DNA of 64,000 bases from Streptomyces sp. NBC_01296 (GCF_035984415.1 NZ_CP130720.1:6262001-6326000), one strand, 5' to 3'; positions 46,117 to 54,666 are shown, counted from the first letter of the stretch. Notes: generated by a model from the sequence alone, not told the origin. A program made the numbers and translations.

Positions 46117-47772
46117 ATGACCAGCTCCAGCTCCGCACGACCCAGCCGCCGCCCCACCCGGGGTCGAGGTGCGGCTCAGGGACGTCCGAAGGCTGGCGCG
46201 GGACGGCAGAAGTCCGCCCCCGTCGCCCGGCCCCAGGAATTCACCATGCCCGAACCGCTGACCCCGGCCCTGCCGCCGGTGGCCGCGTTCGAGGACATGG
46301 GCATGCCCGAGGCGCTGCTCAAGACCCTCGCTGCCCAGGGCGTCACCGAGCCGTTCCCGATCCAGGCCGCGACGCTGCCGAACTCGCTCGCCGGCCGTGA
46401 TCTGCTCGGCCGCGGCCGTACCGGCTCCGGCAAGACGCTTGCCTTCGGCCTGGCGCTGCTGGCCCGTACCTCCGGCCGCCGCGCGCAGCCGAAGCAGCCG
46501 CTCGCGCTGGTCCTCGTACCGACCCGTGAGCTCGCGCAGCAGGTGACCGACGCCCTGGCCCCGTACGCCACGGCCGTCAACCTGCGCATCGCGACCGTCG
46601 TCGGCGGCATGTCGATCAACCGGCAGTCCGGGGCCCTGCGCCGCGGCGCCGAGGTGCTCGTCGCCACCCCCGGCCGCCTGAAGGACCTCATCGACCGCGG
46701 TGACGCCGACCTCTCGCAGGTCGCCATCACGGTCCTCGACGAGGCCGACCAGATGACCGACATGGGCTTCATGCCGCAGGTCACCGCGCTGCTCAAGCAG
46801 GTCGAGCCCGAGGGTCAGACCATGCTGTTCTCGGCGACCCTCGACAAGAACATCGACAGGCTCGTCAAGATGTTCCTGCACGACCCGGTCGCCTTCTCCG
46901 TCGACCCGTCGGCCGGTGCGGTCAGCACGATGGAGCACCACGTCCTGTACGTCATGGACGAGACCGACAAGAAGGCCGTGGCGACGCGCATAGCCGCACG
47001 CGACGGCCGGGTGATCATGTTCGTGGACACCAAGCGCGGTGTCGACCGCATGGTCAAGAAGCTCCTGGCGGACGGCGTCCGCGCCTCCGGCCTGCACGGC
47101 GGCCGCTCGCAGCCGCAGCGCAACCGGACCCTGGACTGGTTCAAGACGGGCGAGGTCACCGCGCTGATCGCCACCAACGTGGCCGCCCGCGGCATCCACA
47201 TCGACGACCTCGACCTGGTCGTCAACATCGACCCGCCGACCGACCACAAGGACTACCTGCACCGCGGCGGCCGTACCGCCCGCGCCGGCGAGTCCGGCAG
47301 CGTGGTCACCCTGGTGCTGCCCGACCAGAAGCGGGACATGACCCGCCTGATGTCGGACGCCGGGATCTCCCCGCGCACCGCGCAGATCAAGTCCTCCGAC
47401 GAAGAGCTCTCCCGGCTCACCGGCGCCAAGGAGCCCTCGGGCATCCCCGTGGTGATCGAGGTGCCGCAGCAGCCGGCCCCGGCGGGCCGGCGCTCCGGCG
47501 GCCAGGGCGGCGGCGGCCGTTCCGCCAACCCGCGCCGTCGCTCCGGCGGCTCCTCCGCCGCACAGGGCGGCGCCGCGCCGGCCGGCGGCGGCGAGGGCCG
47601 TCCGCGTCGGGCCCGCTCCGGCGCAGGCCAGGGCGGCGGCCAGGGTGGCGGCCAGGGCGGCACCCGCGGTCAGGGTGGCGGCGGCCAGGGCGGTGCCCGC
47701 TCCGGCGGTGCTCCGGCCGGTGCGCGTCGCCGTTCGGGCGGCGGACGTCCCGCGGCGGGGCGTACGAGCTGA
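46117..47772 (+). CDS. DEAD-box ATP-dependent RNA helicase
   Basis: 551 residues. Basic, low-complexity N-terminus, then the helicase core: Q motif (FPIQAATLPNSLAGRD), GRTGSGKT, PTRELAQQ, TPGRL, DEAD in VLDEADQ, SAT, and HRGGRTARAG. The C-terminal 110 residues are Gly/Arg/Gln-rich (GGQGGGGRS, QGGGQGGGQGG repeats), a typical RNA-binding tail. AGGAGG ten bases upstream. Likely unwinds structured mRNA, possibly with the adjacent cold-shock protein. Confidence 0.95.
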   Translation: MTSSSSARPSRRPTRGRGAAQGRPKAGAGRQKSAPVARPQEFTMPEPLTPALPPVAAFEDMGMPEALLKTLAAQGVTEPFPIQAATLPNSLAGRDLLGRGRTGSGKTLAFGLALLARTSGRRAQPKQPLALVLVPTRELAQQVTDALAPYATAVNLRIATVVGGMSINRQSGALRRGAEVLVATPGRLKDLIDRGDADLSQVAITVLDEADQMTDMGFMPQVTALLKQVEPEGQTMLFSATLDKNIDRLVKMFLHDPVAFSVDPSAGAVSTMEHHVLYVMDETDKKAVATRIAARDGRVIMFVDTKRGVDRMVKKLLADGVRASGLHGGRSQPQRNRTLDWFKTGEVTALIATNVAARGIHIDDLDLVVNIDPPTDHKDYLHRGGRTARAGESGSVVTLVLPDQKRDMTRLMSDAGISPRTAQIKSSDEELSRLTGAKEPSGIPVVIEVPQQPAPAGRRSGGQGGGGRSANPRRRSGGSSAAQGGAAPAGGGEGRPRRARSGAGQGGGQGGGQGGTRGQGGGGQGGARSGGAPAGARRRSGGGRPAAGRTS

Positions 47773-47815
47773 CGCCCCGGGGCTCTGACGCCCTGAGGTT
47801 CTGACAGGTATTGCG

Positions 47816-47852
47816 GTACGCCGGGCAGCGCGAGGTGCGCTGCCCGGCGTAC
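47816..47852. terminator. bidirectional terminator
   Basis: Perfect 16-bp stem (47816-47831 with 47837-47852) and GAGGT loop between two convergent genes. Confidence 0.88.
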
Positions 47853-47871
47853 TGCTGTCCGGGCTGCCGTA

Positions 47872-48810
47872 CTACCGCACCAGCCTGGTCTGGAGCTTCG
47901 TGAGCGTCCGCAGGTCCAGGCCGAGGCCGTCGGTGAGGTAGCCGTAGAAGCTGCCGTAGTCCGCGGCCAGTTGCGCGGTCGCCGCGTCCAGGTAGTCCTG
48001 GCGGACCTCCTGGAGCGGGATCAGCAGGTCCGGGTTCTGCATCCGCCCGGACTGCTTCAGGCCCGCCCGCACCTGCGCGTCGTACGCCGCGCGGAACGTG
48101 TTCGACGCGAGGTAGTCGCGCCCGGCCGTCTCCTCGGGGACGGCCAGGGCGCGCAGCAGGACGTAACTCATCCAGCCCGTCCGGTCCTTGCCCGAGGTGC
48201 AGTGGTACAGGAGCGGGCCCTGGCTGCCGTCCGCGATCTCCCGCAGCGTCGCCGCGAACTGCGCCCGGTTCTCGGGGCTGGTCACGAAGGTGCGGTAGAT
48301 GTCGCGCATGTAGGCCTCGGCGCGGCCGCCCCCGAGCATCTGCTCCTGCGTGGCGGGATCGCCGCTGGAGATCGCGCCGACGAGCGTCCCGTACAGGCCG
48401 AGGTCGCTGACGGGGCGGGAGGTGGCGGCGAGCCCCGCGGGCAGCCGGTCGGCGCCGTCGTACTGGAGCTCCATGGGGATGCGGAAATCGACGACCTTCG
48501 TGAGGCCGAGACCGGAGACGGTGGTGATGTCTCCTTGCGTCAGCTTGCTGAGCGCGTCGGAGCGGTAGACCAGACCCTGGCGGACCTGGCCGCCGGTCCA
48601 GGTGCGGTAGCCGCCCAGGTCGCGGACGTTGACCGCGCCCTGGAGGGGGATCTGGCGAATCGGTTCCGCCTGCTGGGGGTACCGGCCGGTGGCGGAGGCG
48701 GTGGCGCCCGCCGCCGGCGCGGCGTACGCGGCGGAGGCGGCGGGCAGGGTGCCGATGGCGAGAGCGGAAGCGAGCACCGCGGTCACCAGGCGGATTCGGG
48801 CACGGCTCAT
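47872..48810 (-). CDS. secreted tyrosine-protein phosphatase (Y_phosphatase3 type)
   Basis: 312 residues. Signal peptide (RIRLVTAVLASALAIGTLPAASAAYA), then NVRDLGGYRTWTGGQVRQGLVYRSDAL and the P loop HCTSGKDRTG (CX5R), the pattern of secreted tyrosine/serine and lipid phosphatases. ATG 48810 with AGGAG nine bases upstream. Not part of the steroid set, although it lies 31 bases past the end of ipdC; it has the same direction and may be read through. Confidence 0.9.
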   Translation of the reverse strand: MSRARIRLVTAVLASALAIGTLPAASAAYAAPAAGATASATGRYPQQAEPIRQIPLQGAVNVRDLGGYRTWTGGQVRQGLVYRSDALSKLTQGDITTVSGLGLTKVVDFRIPMELQYDGADRLPAGLAATSRPVSDLGLYGTLVGAISSGDPATQEQMLGGGRAEAYMRDIYRTFVTSPENRAQFAATLREIADGSQGPLLYHCTSGKDRTGWMSYVLLRALAVPEETAGRDYLASNTFRAAYDAQVRAGLKQSGRMQNPDLLIPLQEVRQDYLDAATAQLAADYGSFYGYLTDGLGLDLRTLTKLQTRLVR

Positions 48811-48841
48811 CGGTGGCGACTCCTGAGGAGGAGAAGGGGGA

Positions 48842-49960
48842 TCACCCTGGTGGTGGCAGGGCGTCGAGCGGGTGCGGGTGTTGCGGGTGCGGACGTTCCC
48901 CGTGCAGGCGTTCCAGCCGTGCCAGCACGGTGTGTGCCTCGGCCATGACGCGGGCGACGAGCTCCGCACAGGACGGCAGATCCTCGATCACCCCCGCGAC
49001 CTGGCCCGATGCCATGACGCCGAGGTCCGTACGGCCCTCGACCATGGACGCCTTGAGGAGCATGGGGGTGTTCGCGGCGAGCAGCACCTGGCTCCAGGAC
49101 AGGTCCTTGCCGTGCTTCATCGCGAGGCCGTCGCGCACCATCTGCGGCCAGGACAGCCCGGAGAGCCTGCGGAACGCGGCCGCGTGCCGGACCGCCCGGG
49201 CCAGGGCGCGGGTACGGCCCGCCCGCTCGAGGGACGCGACCAGCTCGGTACGCAGCATCCGGTGCGGCAGCCCGTCCACGGCCGTCGTCACGGTGACGTC
49301 CTTGACGCCCGCCGCCAGGTACCGGGCCTTCACCGCGTCCGGGACGGTGGAGTCCGAGGTCAGCAGGAAGCGGGTGCCCATGGCGATGCCCGCGGCCCCG
49401 TACGACAGCGCGGCGACCAGCCCGCGGCCGTCGTGGAAGCCGCCCGCCGCGACCACCGGGATGTCCACCGCGTCGACCACCTGGGGCAGCAGCACCGTCG
49501 TGGCCACGTCCCCGGTGTGCCCGCCGCCCTCGCCGCCCTGCACGATCACCGCGTCGGCCCCCCACGCCGCGACCTTCTCGGCGTGCCGCCGGGCCCCGAT
49601 CGACGGGATCACCACCACACCCGCGTCCTTGAGCTGCGCGATCAGCTCCTTCGACGGGGCGAGCGCGAACGAGGCGACCCGTACGCCCTCGTCGATGATC
49701 AGCTGCACGCGCTCGGCGGCGTCCCCCGCGTCCGCGCGCAGATTGACCCCGAACGGGGCGTCCGTACGGGACCTGACCTCGCGGACCGCAGCGCGCAGCT
49801 CGTCCACGGTCATCGTCGCCGAGGCCAGGATGCCCAGGGCGCCCGCGTTGGCGGCGCCGGAGACCAGCCGGGGCCCGGCCACCCAGCCCATGCCCGTCTG
49901 CACGATCGGGTGCTCGACACCGACCAGTTTCGTGAACGGCGTCCGCATCGACATCGCCAT
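48842..49960 (-). CDS. ipdC: nitronate monooxygenase-family flavoprotein (IpdC-like)
   Basis: 372 residues. FMN barrel: PIVQTGMGWVAGPRLVSGAANAGALGIL, GADAVIVQGGEGGGHTG, VVAAGGFHDGRGLVAAL, GAAGIAMGTRFLLT. In mycobacteria the family member next to ipdA/ipdB is IpdC, which acts on 5-hydroxy-HIC-CoA. Here it directly follows ipdB (4-base gap), giving the same order. C-terminal PHPQHPHPLDALPPPG tail is unassigned. Confidence 0.85.
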   Translation of the reverse strand: MAMSMRTPFTKLVGVEHPIVQTGMGWVAGPRLVSGAANAGALGILASATMTVDELRAAVREVRSRTDAPFGVNLRADAGDAAERVQLIIDEGVRVASFALAPSKELIAQLKDAGVVVIPSIGARRHAEKVAAWGADAVIVQGGEGGGHTGDVATTVLLPQVVDAVDIPVVAAGGFHDGRGLVAALSYGAAGIAMGTRFLLTSDSTVPDAVKARYLAAGVKDVTVTTAVDGLPHRMLRTELVASLERAGRTRALARAVRHAAAFRRLSGLSWPQMVRDGLAMKHGKDLSWSQVLLAANTPMLLKASMVEGRTDLGVMASGQVAGVIEDLPSCAELVARVMAEAHTVLARLERLHGERPHPQHPHPLDALPPPG

Positions 49961-49964
49961 CGCC

Positions 49965-50702
49965 TCAGACCCGCACTTCCCGGTCGCGCAACCCCTTCGG
50001 GTCGATCACCTCGCGGATCAGCCGCAGCTCCTCGGCGCTCGGCTCCCGCATGTACGGGACCTCGCCGGCGACCGCGAGGTCGAACCCGGTGGCCGCCCGG
50101 ACCTGTTCGACGGTGACGCCCGGGTGGAGGGAGGCCAGGCGCATCGAGTGGTCCGGGCCGGTGAAATCGAGGACGCCGAGATCGCTGACCACCCGCGGGA
50201 GCCGGTGGAAGCGGGTCACCCCGGCCGCCTCCGCCCGGTCGTAGCCCACCCCGCTCACCATGTCGACGCGCTCGACGAACACCCGCGGGGAATGCTTCGG
50301 CACCCAGTAGCTCACCGGATTGTTGAGGGTGTTGACGGGCGCGCCGCGCACCCCGAGGAGCTGGCGGGCCGGCCGGGCCCAGTCGCCGATGCAGGAGATG
50401 TTCTGGTTGCCGAACCGGTCGATCTGACTGGCGCCCATCATCACGTGCCGCCGCCCGCCGGTGACCATCGTGAGGTGGCGGCGGTAGGGGAGCCAGCCCT
50501 CGGCCTCGCCGCCGAGGCCCACGAGCAGGGCCTCGCCGTCGGTCAGGAGGAGGTCGGGCGAGAAGGTCCGCTTCGCCAGCCGGGCCCCGAACGACGGGAT
50601 CAGGCCCATCGGGCTGGCGAGCACCTCGCCGTTGCCGCGCCAGGCCTCGGCGCATGCGATCACGCAGTACTCCGCACGGGAGGCGGCCGTCGCTGTGCTC
50701 AA
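49965..50702 (-). CDS. ipdB: CoA-transferase-family beta subunit (IpdB-like)
   Basis: 245 residues from a TTG start (50702) that overlaps the ipdA stop (TTGA), with GAGGAG five bases upstream; no ATG/GTG fits as well. Sequence SRAEYCVIACAEAWRGNGEVLASPMG, GRRHVMMGASQIDRFGNQNIS and YRxxEAxG-like DRAEAAGVTRFH identify family I CoA-transferase beta subunits. IpdAB hydrolyses the last steroid ring (COCHEA-CoA) in mycobacteria rather than moving CoA. Size matches. Confidence 0.87.
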   Translation of the reverse strand: MSTATAASRAEYCVIACAEAWRGNGEVLASPMGLIPSFGARLAKRTFSPDLLLTDGEALLVGLGGEAEGWLPYRRHLTMVTGGRRHVMMGASQIDRFGNQNISCIGDWARPARQLLGVRGAPVNTLNNPVSYWVPKHSPRVFVERVDMVSGVGYDRAEAAGVTRFHRLPRVVSDLGVLDFTGPDHSMRLASLHPGVTVEQVRAATGFDLAVAGEVPYMREPSAEELRLIREVIDPKGLRDREVRV

Positions 50703-51550
50703 TTCTGCTCCTCGTGCCAGGCCTGGACGGCCGACTGGTAGGCGTGCTCGCTGCCGCCGGAGAGGAAGCGCGCGCGGAACTCCGGCCAGGGGGTGGTCGC
50801 GTACAGCTTCTGGAAGGCCTCGTCGCGCCCGTGGTCGGGGACGCAGGAGGTGAAGTGCGCCCCGTTCGGGGTCTCGACGACACCGGTCACGGAATGCCGG
50901 CTGACGAGCAGGGACTGCGGGGGCCCGGCCTTGGAGAGCTCGGCGGTCTCCACGAGCTGCTCGCAGGAGAGGTACGCGGCATCGGCGGCCTCGCAGAACA
51001 GGTCGTCGAAGTACGGGTCCGGACCCAGGTACTGGCCGTTGCCGAGGCGGTCGGCACGGTTGAGGTGGACCAGCGCGGCGTCCATGCGCAGGGCGGGGAC
51101 GGCGACGAGCTCCTCGCCGTCGGCGTAGGGGGAGGTGACGGTCCGCAGCTCCGGGTTGACCCGCATGACGTCGGAGCCGAGGCCGGCGCGGACGGGGAGG
51201 AAGGGGAGCCGGTTCGCGGCGGCGTGCAGGCCCCACATGAACATGGCCTCGTCGAGCTCGGTGAAGGCGAAGGCGCCGCTCTCGCGGGCCGCCCGGAAAT
51301 GCGGCTCCAGCGGGATGGAGTCGAGCGTGGCGAAGGGCGCGACGAGCTTGCGGATCCGGCCGGCGGCCGCGAGCAGGCCGACGTCGGGGCCGCCGTACGA
51401 GATCACGGTGAGATCGGTGATCTCGGAACGGAGCAGTGCCCGCACCAGGGCCATGGGCTTGCGCCGCGACCCCCAGCCGCCGATGCCCAGGGTCATCCCG
51501 CTGCGCAGCTGCCCGACCACCTCTTCGGGGGTCATCGTCTTGTCGGTCAT
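50699..51550 (-). CDS. ipdA: CoA-transferase-family alpha subunit (IpdA-like)
   Basis: 283 residues. LRSGMTLGIGGWGSRRKPMALVRALL, VISYGGPDVGLLAAAGRI, FAFTELDEAMFMWGLHAAANRLPFLPVRAGLGSDVM (residues about 98-133) and HFTSCVPDHGRDEAFQ. Pairs with IpdB as the ring-opening hydrolase. Stop overlaps ipdB start, start overlaps echA20 stop, so all three are translationally coupled. Confidence 0.87.
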   Translation of the reverse strand: MTDKTMTPEEVVGQLRSGMTLGIGGWGSRRKPMALVRALLRSEITDLTVISYGGPDVGLLAAAGRIRKLVAPFATLDSIPLEPHFRAARESGAFAFTELDEAMFMWGLHAAANRLPFLPVRAGLGSDVMRVNPELRTVTSPYADGEELVAVPALRMDAALVHLNRADRLGNGQYLGPDPYFDDLFCEAADAAYLSCEQLVETAELSKAGPPQSLLVSRHSVTGVVETPNGAHFTSCVPDHGRDEAFQKLYATTPWPEFRARFLSGGSEHAYQSAVQAWHEEQN

Positions 51551-52320
51551 GAGCGCTCCTTCTCTGCAGGCTCTCCCTCTGCGGGCTCTCCGAAGGTGTC
51601 GCGGACCCGGTCGGCCACCCCGCTGAGGTTGGCCTCGAAGGTGAACCCCTGCTCGAAGCGGTAGCTGCGCCGCACGTCGACGGGGTCGATGCCGTTGATG
51701 GCCGCCTTGGCCAGCCGGATCAGGTAGCCGTCCTTCTGCGCGATCTCGGCGGCCAGTTCGAGGGCCGCCGCCCGCAGCTCCGTCCGCGGGACCACCCGCC
51801 ACACCGAGCCGTGCGCGTGCAGTTCGGCGGCGGTGGCGGTGCGCGAGGTGTAGTACAGGGCGCGCATCAGGTGCTGCGGGACCAGGCGGGCCAGGTGGGT
51901 GGCGGCGCCGAGCGCGCCCCGGTCGAGCTCCGGCAGCCCGAAGGTCGCGTCCTCGCTCGCCACGATCGCGTCGGCGTTGCCGGCGAGGCCGATGCCGCCG
52001 CCCAGGCAGAACCCGTGCACGGCCGCGACGACGGGCACCTCGCACTCGTACACGGCGGCGAAGGCCTCGTAGCAGCCGCGGTTCGCGCCGATCAGGGCGG
52101 CGTGGCCGGTGTCGCGCTGCATCTCCTTGATGTCGACGCCGGCGTTGAACCCGCGTCCTTCGGCGGCCAGTACGACACACCGGGTCTCGGGATCGCGGCC
52201 GGCCGCGCGCAGGGCGTCGGCGAGGTCGTACCAGCCCTGCACGGGAAGCGCGTTGACGGGCGGGAAGTCGACGGTGACAAGTGCGATGCCCTTGCCGGGG
52301 CTTGAGGTGGAGACACCCAT
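51547..52320 (-). CDS. echA20: enoyl-CoA hydratase/isomerase family protein (EchA20-like)
   Basis: 257 residues from ATG 52320. Crotonase fold: GRGFNAGVDIKEMQRD, VHGFCLGGGIGLAGNADAIVA (oxyanion loop), FGLPELDRGALGAATHLARLVP. In mycobacteria EchA20 cleaves a ring of the CoA-activated steroid remnant. First gene of the minus-strand operon, with the second operator-like site 22 bases upstream. An earlier in-frame ATG (52350) lies inside that operator and is rejected. Confidence 0.87.
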   Translation of the reverse strand: MGVSTSSPGKGIALVTVDFPPVNALPVQGWYDLADALRAAGRDPETRCVVLAAEGRGFNAGVDIKEMQRDTGHAALIGANRGCYEAFAAVYECEVPVVAAVHGFCLGGGIGLAGNADAIVASEDATFGLPELDRGALGAATHLARLVPQHLMRALYYTSRTATAAELHAHGSVWRVVPRTELRAAALELAAEIAQKDGYLIRLAKAAINGIDPVDVRRSYRFEQGFTFEANLSGVADRVRDTFGEPAEGEPAEKERS

Positions 52321-52341
52321 GAGAGGATCAGCTACCTTTCC

Positions 52342-52357
52342 ACCAAACATTTGTTAG
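52342..52357. promoter_or_regulatory. KstR2-type operator, copy 2
   Basis: ACCAAACATTTGTTAG between the divergent echA20 and SDR genes, one base different from copy 1 at 42924-42939. Matches 8 of 10 fixed bases of the mycobacterial KstR2 motif. Confidence 0.72.
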
Positions 52358-52376
52358 GTGAGGAAGGTAGCAGCCT

Positions 52377-53141
52377 ATGGAGCTCGACGGGAGGGTTGTC
52401 GTCGTCACCGGCGGAACCCGCGGCGTCGGCGCCGGCATCGCCCGGTCGTTCCTCGGGGCGGGCGCCGAAGTCGTCGTCTGCGCCCGCCGCCCGCCGCACG
52501 AACCGGTGTGCGCGGACGGGCGCACGGCCTCGTTCACCGCGCTGGACCTGCGCGATCCGGCCGCCGTCCAGGAGTTCTTCGACGCGGTCGGGCGCCGGTA
52601 CGGGCGGCTCGACTGCCTGGTGAACAACGCGGGCGGAACCCCGTACCGGCTGCTGGGGGAGGGTGAGGCGCAGCGGCACGCGCGCGTCGTCGAGCTGAAC
52701 CTGCTGGCGCCGATGACGGCCTCGCTGGCGGCGTACCCGCTGCTGCGCGAGGCGCACGGCTCGGTGGTGATGATCGGCAGCGTCAGCGGGACCCGGCCCT
52801 CGCCCGGGACGGCCGCGTACGGGGCGGCGAAGGCGGGGCTGGAGAACCTGGCCCGGTCCATGGCCGTGGAATGGGCGCCCGAGGTACGGGTGAACTCGCT
52901 CGTGCTGGGCATGGTGCGGACCGAGCTCGCGCACTTGCACTACGGGGACGAGGCGGGGATCGCGGCCGTGGGCGCCACGGTCCCGCTGGGAAGGCTGGCG
53001 GAGCCCGCGGACGTCGGGGCGGCGGCGGTGTTTCTGGCCTCCGGCCGGGCGGGGTATGTCAGCGGGGCGAGCCTGCTCGTGCACGGGGGCGGGGAGCGCC
53101 CGGCGTTTCTGGATGCGGCAACGGTCAACAAGGAGAGCTGA
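52377..53141 (+). CDS. SDR-family oxidoreductase (Rv3549c-like)
   Basis: 254 residues. Cofactor motif VTGGTRGVGAGIARSF, NNAGGTPY, catalytic Ser in IGSVSGTRP, YGAAK. By position next to echA20-ipdAB and followed by a second SDR it matches the two SDRs Rv3549c/Rv3548c of the mycobacterial regulon. ATG 52377 lies 19 bases after the operator. Exact substrate unknown; likely a hydroxyacyl-CoA of the ring C/D pathway. Confidence 0.83.
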   Translation: MELDGRVVVVTGGTRGVGAGIARSFLGAGAEVVVCARRPPHEPVCADGRTASFTALDLRDPAAVQEFFDAVGRRYGRLDCLVNNAGGTPYRLLGEGEAQRHARVVELNLLAPMTASLAAYPLLREAHGSVVMIGSVSGTRPSPGTAAYGAAKAGLENLARSMAVEWAPEVRVNSLVLGMVRTELAHLHYGDEAGIAAVGATVPLGRLAEPADVGAAAVFLASGRAGYVSGASLLVHGGGERPAFLDAATVNKES

Positions 53142-53142
53142 G

Positions 53143-54051
53143 ATGGGACTTGCCGAGGGTCGTGTGGTCATCGTGACGGGCGCGGGGCGGGGGCTGGGCC
53201 GGGCCCACGCGCTGGCCTTCGCGGCGGAGGGGGCCAAGGTCGTCGTCAACGACCTGGGCGTGGGCCTGGACGGGCAGCCGGGGGAGGACAGCCCGGCCGG
53301 GCAGGTGGTCGCGGAGATCCGGGCGCTGGGCGGCGAGGCGGTGGCGCACGGCAAGGACATCGCATCCCCCGAGGGTGCGTCCTCGCTGGTCGGGGCGGCC
53401 CTGTCGGCGTTCGGCCGGCTGGACACGCTGGTCAACAACGCCGGGTTCCTGCGGGACCGGATGCTGGTGAACCTGGAGGAGGCGGACTGGGACGCGGTGA
53501 TGCGCGTGCACCTGAAGGGGCACTTCCTGCCCCTGAAGTACGCGGCCGCGCACTGGCGGGCCGAGGCGAAGTCGGGCCGGGCGGTGGCGGCGCGGGTGGT
53601 CAACACCTCCTCGGGGGCCGGCCTGCTGGGCTCGGTCGGGCAGGGCAACTACAGCGCGGCCAAGGCCGGCATCCTCGGCATGACGCTGGTCGCGGCGGCG
53701 GAGATGGGCCGGTACGGGGTCCAGGTCAACGCGATCGCCCCGGCGGCGCGGACGCGGATGACGGAGCAGACGTTCGCCGAGACCATGGCGGACCCGGGGG
53801 AGGGCGCCTTCGACGCGATGGCCCCGGAGAACGTGTCGCCGCTGGTGGTGTGGCTGGGCTCGGACGCCTCGGCGGGCGTCACGGGCCGGGTCTTCGAGGC
53901 GGAGGGCGGCCGGATCACGGTGATGGAGGGCTGGCGCCCCGGCCCGACGGCGGACCGCGGAGCCCGCTGGACCCCGGCCGAGGCGGGCGAGACGGCGACG
54001 AAGCTCCTCGCGGAATCCGAACCCCCGCACCCGGTCTACGGGGCCGAGTAG
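53143..54051 (+). CDS. SDR-family oxidoreductase (Rv3548c-like)
   Basis: 302 residues, longer than the usual SDR. Motifs VTGAGRGLGRAHALAFAAEGAKVVVNDLG, NNAGFLRDRMLVN, NTSSGAGL, YSAAK and a C-terminal extension. The RGLGRAHA...NDLG start is shared with the hydroxyacyl-CoA dehydrogenase (MFE-2-like) subgroup, so a 3-hydroxyacyl-CoA substrate is plausible. Begins one base after the preceding stop; AGGAGAG upstream. Confidence 0.85.
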   Translation: MGLAEGRVVIVTGAGRGLGRAHALAFAAEGAKVVVNDLGVGLDGQPGEDSPAGQVVAEIRALGGEAVAHGKDIASPEGASSLVGAALSAFGRLDTLVNNAGFLRDRMLVNLEEADWDAVMRVHLKGHFLPLKYAAAHWRAEAKSGRAVAARVVNTSSGAGLLGSVGQGNYSAAKAGILGMTLVAAAEMGRYGVQVNAIAPAARTRMTEQTFAETMADPGEGAFDAMAPENVSPLVVWLGSDASAGVTGRVFEAEGGRITVMEGWRPGPTADRGARWTPAEAGETATKLLAESEPPHPVYGAE

Positions 54052-54100
54052 GCCGGGGTGCGGGGCGCAGGGGTCCGGGCGCGGTGGTCCGGTCGCCGGG

Positions 54101-54574
54101 TCAGGACTCCGACAGGCGGGTCGCCGCGCGCAGTTGGCGGGCGTTGGAGCCCTGGAGGAAGCGGATCACGGTCTCCAGCTCCGCCGTCGTGAACTCGTCG
54201 CACAGCTCCGCGACCTCACGGGCCCAGTCGTCGAACACCGGCTGGATCTCCGCCAGCCGCTCCGGCAGCGCCTCCACCAGGACCCGCCGCTTGTCCGTCG
54301 GGTGCTTGACCCGGCGGACACAGCCCTTGCGTTCGAGCCGGTCGACCAGGCCCGTCACCGAGGCCGGGGCCAGTCCCGACTGCTCGGACAGCTCCTTCGC
54401 GGTCAGCGGGCCGCGCCGCATGAGCAGGTCCAGGGTCTTCGTCTCGGTGGCACTGAGCCCCTGCTTGGCGGCGGCCGCCTCGTGGAACACCACGGTCGCC
54501 GCGCTCGTCTCGCGGCCCGTGCGGTTCAGCTCGGCCAGTACCGCTTCCCGGCGGGGGTCCGTCTCGTCGCTCAT
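54101..54574 (-). CDS. MarR-family transcriptional regulator
   Basis: 157 residues. Winged helix: GLSATETKTLDLLMRRGPLTAKELSEQSGLAPASVTGLVDRLERKGCVRRVKHPTDKRRVLVEAL (residues about 38-102), flanked by dimerisation helices. ATG 54574 chosen (GGTGG upstream); GTG 54583 is an alternative. Divergent from an MFS exporter with two palindromes between; likely represses the exporter until a drug-like ligand binds. Confidence 0.9.
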   Translation of the reverse strand: MSDETDPRREAVLAELNRTGRETSAATVVFHEAAAAKQGLSATETKTLDLLMRRGPLTAKELSEQSGLAPASVTGLVDRLERKGCVRRVKHPTDKRRVLVEALPERLAEIQPVFDDWAREVAELCDEFTTAELETVIRFLQGSNARQLRAATRLSES

Positions 54575-54594
54575 GGCATCCACCGTACCAAGTA

Positions 54595-54614
54595 TTTAGT
54601 TCGGGCGAACGAAA
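54595..54614. promoter_or_regulatory. MarR operator, copy 1 (imperfect)
   Basis: TTTAGTTCG-GG-CGAACGAAA, one mismatch in the palindrome. 20 bases before the MarR start. Same sequence type as copy 2. Confidence 0.7.
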
Positions 54615-54646
54615 GAGTTGCGATCACGCGCGCCTCCGTGTCAGTC

Positions 54647-54666
54647 TTTCGTTCGTCCGAACGAAA
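54647..54666. promoter_or_regulatory. MarR operator, copy 2 (perfect)
   Basis: TTTCGTTCG-TC-CGAACGAAA, perfect 9+9 palindrome, 16 bases before the MFS ATG. Centre-to-centre spacing to copy 1 is 52 bases, close to five helical turns, which suits cooperative binding on one DNA face. Confidence 0.75.

Noticed and set aside
47500..47760. Gly/Gln-rich repeats at the helicase 3' end, considered as a DNA repeat or CRISPR-like array
   Set aside because: They are short codon-level repeats encoding the usual Gly-rich tail of DEAD-box proteins; no spacer structure. No CRISPR array was seen anywhere in the window.
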